A stretch of DNA of 5,414 bases. It comes from an uncultured Eubacteriales bacterium (GTDB lineage: Bacteria; Bacillota; Clostridia; Oscillospirales; CAG-382). Under the pieces are notes generated by a model that was not told where the DNA came from, did not search any database, and saw only the letters and a program-made list of their open reading frames with translations. Numbering within the stretch: position 1 is the stretch's first letter; each line of letters opens with the position of its first letter. The position numbers and the translations under genes were made by a program. The stretch is taken from positions 1 through 5,414 of the forward strand of contig CAKSCV010000046.1 in the NCBI GenBank assembly GCA_934444645.1. Reading direction: 5' to 3'. Below are positions 1 through 5,298 of the stretch, one piece after another.

Positions 1-170
1 CGCAGGACGGAGTCCCGCGTGCTTTTTGGTTACTTTTTGCACGATGCAAAAAGTGACAACCCGTTCTCCCTCGCAGGGAGCTCCGAGGTTTTCCAAACCT
101 CGAATCAGCACACAAAGATAACAACTTCACACAAATCCAATTAAACCCTTTTGCCGCCTTTCGGCGGTCT
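1..170 (+). repeat. Module A: hairpin-rich intergenic repeat, left copy
   Basis: This is a non-coding repeat whose inverted copy lies after proA (about 4571-4740). Positions 1-60 are identical to the reverse complement of 4681-4740; 61-145 match at about 77% by hand count, with one 1-nt indel; weaker similarity runs to about 170. It contains a string of hairpins: 1-19 (CGC.GGAC/GTCC.GCG, one A-C mismatch), 29-57 (12-bp stem GTTACTTTTTGC/GCAAAAAGTGAC with one G-U pair, loop ACGAT), 66-80 (CTCCCT/AGGGAG) and 84-102 (CGAGGTTT/AAACCTCG). A mostly unpaired stretch ending AATTAAA (139-145) follows, then a GC-rich hairpin at 154-167. No hairpin is followed by a T-run, so these are not ordinary terminators. 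The repeat probably extends left of the window, because the right copy continues directly into module B. Its function is unknown. Confidence 0.88.
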
Positions 171-189
171 CCCCGGCGGCATAGCCGCC
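154..189 (+). other. Two adjacent GC-rich hairpins in the thrC leader
   Basis: CCGCC (154-158) pairs with GGCGG (163-167) around a TTTC loop. GGCGGC (175-180) pairs with GCCGCC (184-189) around an ATA loop and is followed by AAAATTT, not a run of T. They lie about 55 nt upstream of the thrC ribosome binding site. Two hairpins also occur next to the inverted A copy after proA (4528-4566), so they may belong to the repeat's gene-facing tail. A role as a terminator for an upstream gene, or as an attenuator, is possible but not shown. No T-box specifier region or threonine-rich leader peptide is visible. Confidence 0.5.
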
Positions 190-240
190 AAAATTTCCCA
201 CATGAATTCCCATGCATATTCCGGCAACCGCCGTTAAAGA

Positions 241-246
241 AAAGGA
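241..246 (+). promoter_or_regulatory. thrC ribosome binding site, deciding the start codon
   Basis: AAAGGA at 241-246 is the only Shine-Dalgarno-like sequence near the gene. It directly abuts and overlaps the first possible ATG (246), which is too close for initiation, but lies 8 nt before the second in-frame ATG (255). This supports initiation at 255 and an N-terminus of MNYFSTR, as is usual for the family. Confidence 0.7.
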
Positions 247-254
247 TGACAAAA

Positions 255-1742
255 ATGAACTATTTCAGCACCAGAAGCACCTCAAAAACCTCTCCCAAAA
301 CCTCCGCCGAGGTCATCAAACAAGGCCTTGCCGAGGACGGCGGCCTGTTCATGCCGGAATCGATTCCGCAGATCGATTTTCCTTTCATCGAAAAGCTCTG
401 CGGCCTTTCCTATCCCGAACGCGCCGCCGAGATCCTCTCGCTCTTCTTGACCGATTATACATACGACGAGCTTTTGCAGTGTGCCCGTGACGCCTATGAA
501 CACACCTTCGACGGCTTCGCCGCACCCGTCAGTATGCTCGTCGGCGACGATCTTCGCGTGCTTGAACTCTGGCACGGTCCGACCTGCGCGTTTAAGGATA
601 TGGCTCTGCAGATCATGCCGCGCCTGCTGTCGCTTGCCCTCAAAAAGACCGGTGAAACGCGCACCGCACATATCCTGGTAGCAACCTCCGGCGATACCGG
701 CAAGGCCGCTTTGGAGGGCTATAAAAACGTCGAACAGGTCAAAATCACCGTCTTTTATCCGGAAAACGGTGTCAGCCGTATGCAAAAGCTGCAAATGGCC
801 ACCCAAGAGGGCGAAAACGTCCGCGTTTATGCCATCAAGGGCAATTTTGACGATGCCCAAACCGGCGTCAAGCGCATCTTCGCCGACAGTGCCTTTAACG
901 ATACGCTTCACAAGCACGGAATGTTCCTGTCCAGCGCCAACTCCATCAACTGGGGCAGACTCGCACCGCAGATCGTTTATTACGTGTCCGCCTACTGCGA
1001 TCTTCTCAAGGAAAACGACATCACGCTCGGCGAAACCGTCGATGTCACCGTCCCGACCGGCAACTTCGGCAACATTTTTGCCGCTTATATCGCCAAACGC
1101 ATGGGACTGCCGATCGGCACGCTTATCTGTGCTTCCAACAAGAACAACATCTTGACCGATTTCTTAAACACCGGCGTTTATGACCGCAACCGCACCTTCT
1201 ATACCACCATGTCGCCGTCGATGGACATCCTCATTTCCTCCAATCTCGAACGCCTGTTATATCTCATCGCCGGTCCCGAAAAGACGGCTTCGTATATGAA
1301 TAAGCTTTCCGAAACCGGCCGCTATGAGGTGGAAAAGGACGTTCTCGACGAGATTCAAAAGAACTTCCGCGCCTACTTCTGCGACGAGGAAAAATGCGCC
1401 GCCACCATCCGCGGCATCTTCCGCAAATATTCGTATGTGCTCGATCCGCATACCTCGGTCGCCGTGTACGCCGCCGAACGCTTTATCACCGATTATCAGA
1501 CCGGTTATAAAAACATCGTCGCTTCCACGGCAAGTCCCTATAAATTTGCCGCCGATGTGCTTGCTTCCCTCGGAAAGGATACCGCCGGCCTTGCCGACAA
1601 GGATATCCTTCAAACGCTTGCCGATTACAGCAAAACCGATATTCCCGCGCCGCTCGCTTCGCTCTTTACCAAAACGGTTCGCTTCACCGACAGCATCGAA
1701 AAAGACACTGCTTCAATGGAAAAAGCCGTCTTAAACGCATAA
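255..1742 (+). CDS. thrC: Threonine synthase
   Basis: ThrC is the PLP-dependent enzyme that converts O-phospho-L-homoserine and water to L-threonine and phosphate, the last step of threonine synthesis in the cytoplasm. The 495-residue product is full length for the long, E. coli/yeast-like class. Visible motifs, numbered from the chosen start: N-terminal MNYFSTR; EDGGLFMP (27-34); the PLP-lysine segment HGPTCAFKD, with K114 the likely Schiff-base lysine; SGDTGKAALEGY (145-156); the phosphate-binding VPTGNFGN (266-273); SPSMDILISSNLER (320-333); DPHTSVAV (397-404); and STASPYKF (424-431). ATG 255 is preferred to ATG 246 because the AAAGGA site sits 8 nt before it. It is the first gene of a probable thrC-murD-proA transcript, with murD 24 bp downstream. 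No truncation or frameshift is seen. No convincing promoter or T-box was found in the 254 bases upstream, so any regulation may lie further left or inside the repeat. Confidence 0.97.
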   Translation: MNYFSTRSTSKTSPKTSAEVIKQGLAEDGGLFMPESIPQIDFPFIEKLCGLSYPERAAEILSLFLTDYTYDELLQCARDAYEHTFDGFAAPVSMLVGDDLRVLELWHGPTCAFKDMALQIMPRLLSLALKKTGETRTAHILVATSGDTGKAALEGYKNVEQVKITVFYPENGVSRMQKLQMATQEGENVRVYAIKGNFDDAQTGVKRIFADSAFNDTLHKHGMFLSSANSINWGRLAPQIVYYVSAYCDLLKENDITLGETVDVTVPTGNFGNIFAAYIAKRMGLPIGTLICASNKNNILTDFLNTGVYDRNRTFYTTMSPSMDILISSNLERLLYLIAGPEKTASYMNKLSETGRYEVEKDVLDEIQKNFRAYFCDEEKCAATIRGIFRKYSYVLDPHTSVAVYAAERFITDYQTGYKNIVASTASPYKFAADVLASLGKDTAGLADKDILQTLADYSKTDIPAPLASLFTKTVRFTDSIEKDTASMEKAVLNA

Positions 1743-1756
1743 TTCACAGTCTCTGC

Positions 1757-1762
1757 GGAGGA
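1757..1762 (+). promoter_or_regulatory. murD ribosome binding site
   Basis: GGAGGA at 1757-1762 is a near-consensus Shine-Dalgarno sequence, 4 nt before ATG 1767 and inside the 24-bp gap after thrC. It supports that start and independent initiation on a shared mRNA. Confidence 0.85.
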
Positions 1763-1766
1763 TTTT

Positions 1767-3230
1767 ATGTATAGCAATCCAAAACTTGCCGCCTACAAAG
1801 CCTTCTTGAACGGCAAAACCGCGTCGGTCATCGGCGTCGGCATCAGCAACATTCCGTTAATCGATTTTCTTTTGGAAAACGGCGTCACGGTCACTGCACG
1901 CGATAAAAAAGACCGTGCAAGACTTGCCGAAAACCCAAAGCTCGACATGGAACGCCTTGAAAAAGCCGGCGTGCGCTTTGTCACCGGTGAAAGCTATCTT
2001 GCGGATATACACGAACAAATCGTTTTCAAAAGTCCCGGCGTGCGCTTTGATAAGCCGGAAATTTTAGAGGCCTATCAAAACGGCTCGCTCATCACCAGCG
2101 AAATGGAGGCGTTTCTGTCGCTCTGCCCGGCAAAGATCCTTGCCGTGACCGGCAGCAACGGCAAGACCACCACCACAACACTTGTGGCGAAGATGCTTGA
2201 AAACGCCGGTCACCGCGTCTTTTTGGGCGGCAACATCGGCAAGCCGCTGCTCTCGCAGATTTCTTCCGTCACCCCCGACGATTTCGCCGTTTTAGAGCTT
2301 TCCAGCTTCCAGCTGCACACCGTCAACCGCTTTGAAAACAACGCTCTGCCGTTTTCGCACATCGATTTTCCGGATGTCGGCATTCTCACCAACGTTTCGC
2401 CCAATCACCTCGATTGGCACACCGACATGGAGGAATACGCCGTCGCCAAACGTGCGATTTTTACGCACATGAAGCCGCACGGCGTGTTTGTCACCAACCG
2501 CACAAGCGACGGCTATGTCCGCCGCTTTGCCGCCGAGGCCAAAGCCGAAGGCTGCACGGTTCGCACGTTTTCCGCCTATGACGGCGCGACGGCCGACGGT
2601 GCGTGCATCCAAAACGGAAGCTTTACCGTGGACGGTCAAGAACTGTTCCCGTTAAGCGAAATCCGTGTGCCTGGTTTACATAATGTTGAGAACTTCATGG
2701 CGGCAGCACTTGCCGTTTGGGATTATGTCACGCCCGATGCCATTTTGAAGACGGCGCGCACCTTTACCGGCGTGGCGCACCGTTTAGAGCTTGTGGCCGA
2801 AAAGGACGGCGTACGCTACTACAACAGCTCGATCGATTCATCGCCGTCACGCACAGCGGCCGCACTCAGCTGCTTCGGCCGGGAGTATGACGGTCGGATC
2901 AATCTGATTTTGGGCGGCTACGACAAGCACATCCCGTTTGAGCCGTTGGCAAAGCCGGTGTGCGAACATGGCTGCCGCGCCTTTATTACGGGTGCGACAG
3001 GCGATGCGATCTTCAAAGCCATTTCCGAAAGCGAATTTTACGACCCGGCCAAGGTCATGCTCGTGCGGCTGCCGAATTTCGAAACGGCGGTTCGGGCTGC
3101 CATGGCGGCGGCTCTGCCGGACGATGTGGTGCTGCTGTCGCCGGCGTGTGCATCGTTTGACGAATTTAACAATTTTGAACAGCGCGGCGAAAAATTCCGG
3201 CTTCTGGTAAAGGATTTTATCGCCGATTAA
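1767..3230 (+). CDS. murD: UDP-N-acetylmuramoyl-L-alanine--D-glutamate ligase
   Basis: MurD uses ATP to add D-glutamate to UDP-MurNAc-L-alanine, the second amino-acid addition in cytoplasmic peptidoglycan precursor synthesis. The 487-residue product shows all three Mur ligase domains: an N-terminal Rossmann-like UDP-binding part (VIGVGISNIP, 21-30); the central ATPase with P-loop GSNGKTTT (129-136), GGNIGKPL (154-161), ELSSFQL (177-183), NVSPNHLDWH (209-218) and a probable carbamylated lysine in YAVAKRAIF (K228); and a C-terminal domain with GLHNVENFMAAALA (303-316), AHRLE (337-341), GGYDKHIPF (383-391) and LSPACASFDEFNNFEQRG (457-474). The motif often written NDSKATN in proteobacteria reads NSSIDSSPSRT (353-363), close to clostridial forms. 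There is an apparent insertion around residues 189-201, between ELSSFQL and NVSPNHLD. At 487 residues it is somewhat longer than many MurD proteins (about 440-460). It stands alone here, without murF, mraY, ftsW or murG beside it, and is probably cotranscribed with thrC and proA. Confidence 0.97.
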   Translation: MYSNPKLAAYKAFLNGKTASVIGVGISNIPLIDFLLENGVTVTARDKKDRARLAENPKLDMERLEKAGVRFVTGESYLADIHEQIVFKSPGVRFDKPEILEAYQNGSLITSEMEAFLSLCPAKILAVTGSNGKTTTTTLVAKMLENAGHRVFLGGNIGKPLLSQISSVTPDDFAVLELSSFQLHTVNRFENNALPFSHIDFPDVGILTNVSPNHLDWHTDMEEYAVAKRAIFTHMKPHGVFVTNRTSDGYVRRFAAEAKAEGCTVRTFSAYDGATADGACIQNGSFTVDGQELFPLSEIRVPGLHNVENFMAAALAVWDYVTPDAILKTARTFTGVAHRLELVAEKDGVRYYNSSIDSSPSRTAAALSCFGREYDGRINLILGGYDKHIPFEPLAKPVCEHGCRAFITGATGDAIFKAISESEFYDPAKVMLVRLPNFETAVRAAMAAALPDDVVLLSPACASFDEFNNFEQRGEKFRLLVKDFIAD

Positions 3231-3242
3231 GACGATTAAGAC
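3225..3242 (+). repeat. 9-bp tandem duplication across the murD stop codon
   Basis: GATTAAGAC occurs twice in direct tandem (3225-3233 and 3234-3242). The first copy supplies the last codon (Asp) and the TAA stop of murD. Because the unit is three codons long, the second copy places another in-frame TAA at 3237-3239. Replication slippage is the simple explanation. Confidence 0.9.
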
Positions 3243-3256
3243 AAGCAAAAAATACA

Positions 3257-3264
3257 ACGGAGAA
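3257..3264 (+). promoter_or_regulatory. proA ribosome binding site
   Basis: AACGGAGA contains GGAG at 3259-3262, 8 nt before ATG 3271. It lies in the 40-bp gap after murD, which has no terminator-like hairpin, so read-through transcription from murD is likely. Confidence 0.8.
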
Positions 3265-3270
3265 CCCATC

Positions 3271-4515
3271 ATGAACGAAAAACTGTTAGAAATCGGAAAA
3301 GCCGCCAAAGAAGCGGCCTTCCACCTTGCTTCAGCCGGTGCCAAAAAGGACGAGGCACTCGCCTGCATGAGCGAACAGCTGTTGGCTGACACGCCGTTTA
3401 TTTTAGCGGAAAACGCACTTGACGTGGAAAACGCCCGTGCCAAGGGCATAAGCGAAGCCATGATCGACCGGCTCACGCTGACAAAGGCACGCATCCAAGC
3501 CATCGCAAACGCCCTCTTAAAGGTCAAGGCTCTGCCCGACCCGTTAAGCGAAGGGACGCTCGCCATCCGTCCGAACGGCTTGAACATTCAAAAAGTACGT
3601 GTGCCGCTCGGTGTCATCGGTATCATTTACGAAGCGCGGCCGAACGTGACGGCCGATGCGGCGGCACTCTGCATAAAAAGCGGCAACGCCGTGATCCTCC
3701 GCGGCGGCAGTGAAGCCATCCGTTCGAATCTTGCCATTGCCAAAAGTTTGCGAAGTGCGCTCACAAAAGCCGAGCTTCCGGCAGACGCGGTGCAGGTGCT
3801 TTCGGACACCTCGCGCGAAACAGCGACCGATTTTATGAGGCTTGAAGGGTATGTAGATTTACTCATTCCGCGCGGCGGCAAAGGGCTTATCCAAAGCGTT
3901 GTACAGAACGCGACCGTGCCGGTCATCGAAACGGGTGCCGGCAACTGCCATGTGTATGCGGACAAGTTTGCCGATCTTGCCATGGCGCTTGAAATCATTG
4001 ACAACGCCAAAACCCAGCGGCCGTCGGTATGCAATGCGGCGGAAACTCTCTTGGTACATAAAGATATTGCGAAAGACTTTTTGCCCATGGTAAAGGAGCG
4101 GCTGTGCAGCAAAGGCGTGGAGCTTCGCGGCTGTGAGAAGACGCTTGCCGTTCTGCCGGACATCACGAAGGCAACGGAAGAGGATTTCTTTACGGAATAT
4201 GACGATTTAATTTTATCGGTAAAGGTCGTCGATTCGGCGGAGGAGGCCGTTTCGCACATCAACCTGCACGGCACCAAGCACAGTGAGGCGATTGTGACCG
4301 AAAGCATGGAGAATGCCGCATATTTTACGCAGAATATCGATGCGGCGGCAGTTTATGTCAATGCGTCCACGCGGTTTACCGACGGAGAAGAATTCGGTTT
4401 TGGCGCAGAGATCGGCATATCGACGCAGAAGCTGCACGTGCGCGGCCCGATGGGGCTTGTTGCCTTAACGACCACGAAGTATATTGTCCGCGGAAACGGA
4501 CAGGTGCGGCAATAA
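3271..4515 (+). CDS. proA: Glutamate-5-semialdehyde dehydrogenase (gamma-glutamyl phosphate reductase)
   Basis: ProA reduces L-glutamyl 5-phosphate to glutamate 5-semialdehyde with NADPH, the second step of proline synthesis from glutamate in the cytoplasm. The 414-residue product has the normal length for stand-alone bacterial ProA, not the longer plant/animal P5CS fusion. Motifs: PLGVIGIIYEARPNVTADAA (112-131), KSGNAVILRGGSEA (136-149), IPRGGKGLI (199-207), VIETGAGNCHVYAD (218-231), the catalytic cysteine in RPSVCNAAETL (C254), and the conserved C-terminus NASTRFTDGEEFGFGAEIG (364-382) followed by RGPMGL and YIVRGNGQVR. ATG 3271 has a well-placed GGAG. proB (glutamate 5-kinase), its usual partner, is not next to it in this window, so the kinase must be elsewhere. 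It is the last gene before a long non-coding repeat region that begins within about 10 bp of its stop codon. Confidence 0.97.
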   Translation: MNEKLLEIGKAAKEAAFHLASAGAKKDEALACMSEQLLADTPFILAENALDVENARAKGISEAMIDRLTLTKARIQAIANALLKVKALPDPLSEGTLAIRPNGLNIQKVRVPLGVIGIIYEARPNVTADAAALCIKSGNAVILRGGSEAIRSNLAIAKSLRSALTKAELPADAVQVLSDTSRETATDFMRLEGYVDLLIPRGGKGLIQSVVQNATVPVIETGAGNCHVYADKFADLAMALEIIDNAKTQRPSVCNAAETLLVHKDIAKDFLPMVKERLCSKGVELRGCEKTLAVLPDITKATEEDFFTEYDDLILSVKVVDSAEEAVSHINLHGTKHSEAIVTESMENAAYFTQNIDAAAVYVNASTRFTDGEEFGFGAEIGISTQKLHVRGPMGLVALTTTKYIVRGNGQVRQ

Positions 4516-4527
4516 GCATTGACGCAC

Positions 4528-4566
4528 TTTCTGCCGCTTCGCGGCAGAAATGTTGCGGCAGCAACA
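4528..4566 (+). terminator. Paired hairpins just after proA, possible atypical terminator
   Basis: A strong 10-bp hairpin, TTTCTGCCGC (4528-4537) with GCGGCAGAAA (4541-4550) and loop TTC, starts 13 nt after the proA stop. A second hairpin, TGTTGC (4551-4556) with GCAACA (4561-4566), follows immediately. No T-run follows either, so a classic intrinsic terminator is not supported. They could slow polymerase, protect the 3' end of the mRNA, or simply form the tail of the neighbouring repeat. Confidence 0.45.
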
Positions 4567-4570
4567 AGAA

Positions 4571-4740
4571 AAGTGACGCCAAGGGCGGAGAAAGGATTTA
4601 ATTGGATTGTGCGAGGTTGTTATTTGTGTGCGCTGTTTCGAGGTTTGCGTAACCTCGGAGCTTTCCCGTAAGGGAAACGAGTTGTCACTTTTTGCATCGT
4701 GCAAAAAGTAACCAAAAAGCACGCGGGACTCCGTCCTGCG
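4571..4740 (-). repeat. Module A: hairpin-rich intergenic repeat, right inverted copy
   Basis: This is the reverse complement of the repeat at 1-170, with 4681-4740 matching 1-60 at every base. Stems on the + strand: 4577-4587 (CGCC/GGCG), 4639-4657 (CGAGGTT/AACCTCG), 4662-4677 (TTTCCC/GGGAAA), 4684-4712 (12 positions, loop ATCGT) and 4722-4740 (CGCGGGAC/GTCCTGCG, one G-T pair). The stem at 4662-4677 keeps its pairing although its sequence differs from the left copy. The AATTAAA end faces proA and the perfectly conserved end faces away from it, mirroring the left copy, whose AATTAAA end faces thrC. Module B follows directly. Confidence 0.88.
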
Positions 4741-4744
4741 ACCT

Positions 4745-4865
4745 CGATTCAAATCGCCGGTCGATACGTTTTTGAAGCGAAAATGACCGGCGTTCATCAG
4801 GTAACCGGTTTTGCAAAAAGCTGCAACTTCGTCGGGTATCGCCGGCAATGATTTGAATCGGTGCG
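4745..4865 (-). repeat. Module B: quasi-palindromic, MITE-like repeat, complete copy
   Basis: The unit has terminal inverted repeats: an exact 11-bp CGATTCAAATC (4745-4755) against GATTTGAATCG (4850-4860), extending inward imperfectly to GATAC/GTATC. Inside, the unit keeps folding: TTTTT (4769-4773) with AAAAA (4815-4819), AAAA with TTT, and ACCGG (4786-4790) with CCGGT (4805-4809). The whole unit therefore forms one long imperfect hairpin. An inverted copy at 5299-5414 matches 4750-4865 with 13 differences in 116 nt and no net length change; 4821-4865 is identical to the reverse complement of 5299-5343. Size and structure resemble a miniature inverted-repeat element, but no transposase is present. 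TGCGAC flanks it on both sides (4737-4742, 4862-4867). Confidence 0.85.
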
Positions 4866-5298
4866 ACGCTCCGTCTTTACAGCGTAAGGAGTTAGAGCAG
4901 AGATTAAAAGAACAGCTGCAGTCTTTGCAAACAGTAGGTTAAGGGTGGTTGAAACGGGCGGCGGAGGGCAAAAAAAGGTTACTTTGGGTGGCAATAAAAA
5001 AGGTTTGTGTTGATAGAAAGCTTTTTGGTTTGTAAAAGCAGATGACTTTCAAGTACGGTTAAAAAGTTTTCGGCAAAAGATAACCTTTTGGTTTGCGGAA
5101 AAGGCAAACTTTTTCAGCTCATGCAAAGCCACCCGATAAAGAAAAGCTTTTTTCAGCATACTAAAATTTCAATTTCGCACTGCACCAAAGCTAACGAGCA
5201 GTCACACATTTCATCTGCAACAACCTACTGTGAGCTTGTAGTACAATAATTCTTTTTCGAAAAGCAACGATCTTGCGTCTGCACTACGGTAACCCTTT
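4866..5298. other. Non-coding AT-richer core between inverted B modules
   Basis: No credible gene lies in these 433 bases, and the composition is visibly richer in A and T than in the genes. Short blocks recur in inverted order: AAAAGAA-N18-ACAGTAGGTT (4906-4940) mirrors 5222-5256 with identical 18-nt spacing; GGGTGGC (4986-4992) mirrors GCCACCC (5128-5134); an A-run with GTTTG (4996-5007) mirrors 5103-5114. These place a symmetry centre near 5060. It is best read as the degenerate middle of a large palindrome. A non-coding RNA or decayed mobile element cannot be told apart from sequence alone. Confidence 0.6.
5061..5114. other. Branched stem-loop candidate in the core
   Basis: AAAAAGTTT (5061-5069) pairs with AAACTTTTT (5106-5114) as a 9-bp outer stem. 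Inside, CAAAAG (5074-5079) pairs with CTTTTG (5085-5090) around ATAAC, and GTTTGC (5091-5096) can pair with GCAAAC (5104-5109). The last helix competes with the outer stem for AAAC, so two exclusive folds are possible. Stems are mostly A-T, so stability is modest. Confidence 0.45.

Noticed and set aside
29..57. Module A stem-loop as an intrinsic terminator or riboswitch
   Set aside because: No T-run follows the stem on either strand, and no known riboswitch or T-box consensus is present.
202..237. 11-codon frame MNSHAYSGNRR as a possible thrC leader peptide
   Set aside because: It has no Shine-Dalgarno sequence, no threonine or isoleucine codons, and no following terminator/antiterminator pair, so attenuation is not supported.
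212..490. Open frame overlapping the thrC start (begins MHIPATAVKEK)
   Set aside because: It runs in a different frame inside thrC, has no ribosome binding site and no recognisable protein features; thrC is unmistakable.
282..917. 211-codon minus-strand frame inside thrC
   Set aside because: It is antisense to conserved thrC motifs, including the PLP lysine region, and its composition and content look accidental.
2847..3587. 246-codon minus-strand frame across murD and proA
   Set aside because: It is antisense to two well-conserved genes, and its protein is arginine/serine-rich with no family motifs, as expected of an accidental frame.
1..4740. Composite transposon carrying thrC-murD-proA
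   Set aside because: The flanking repeats encode no transposase, are under 300 bp, and the cargo is essential housekeeping with codon use like its neighbours; a dispersed repeat family is more likely.
4797..4994. Minus-strand frame starting MPPKVTFFCPPPP
   Set aside because: It lies over module B and the AT-rich core, has no ribosome binding site, and its C-terminal part is just another frame of the repeat.
5236..5247. TTGTAGTACAA palindrome with a TACAAT -10-like element
   Set aside because: No matching -35 at suitable spacing and no downstream gene in the window; it is likely chance in AT-rich sequence.
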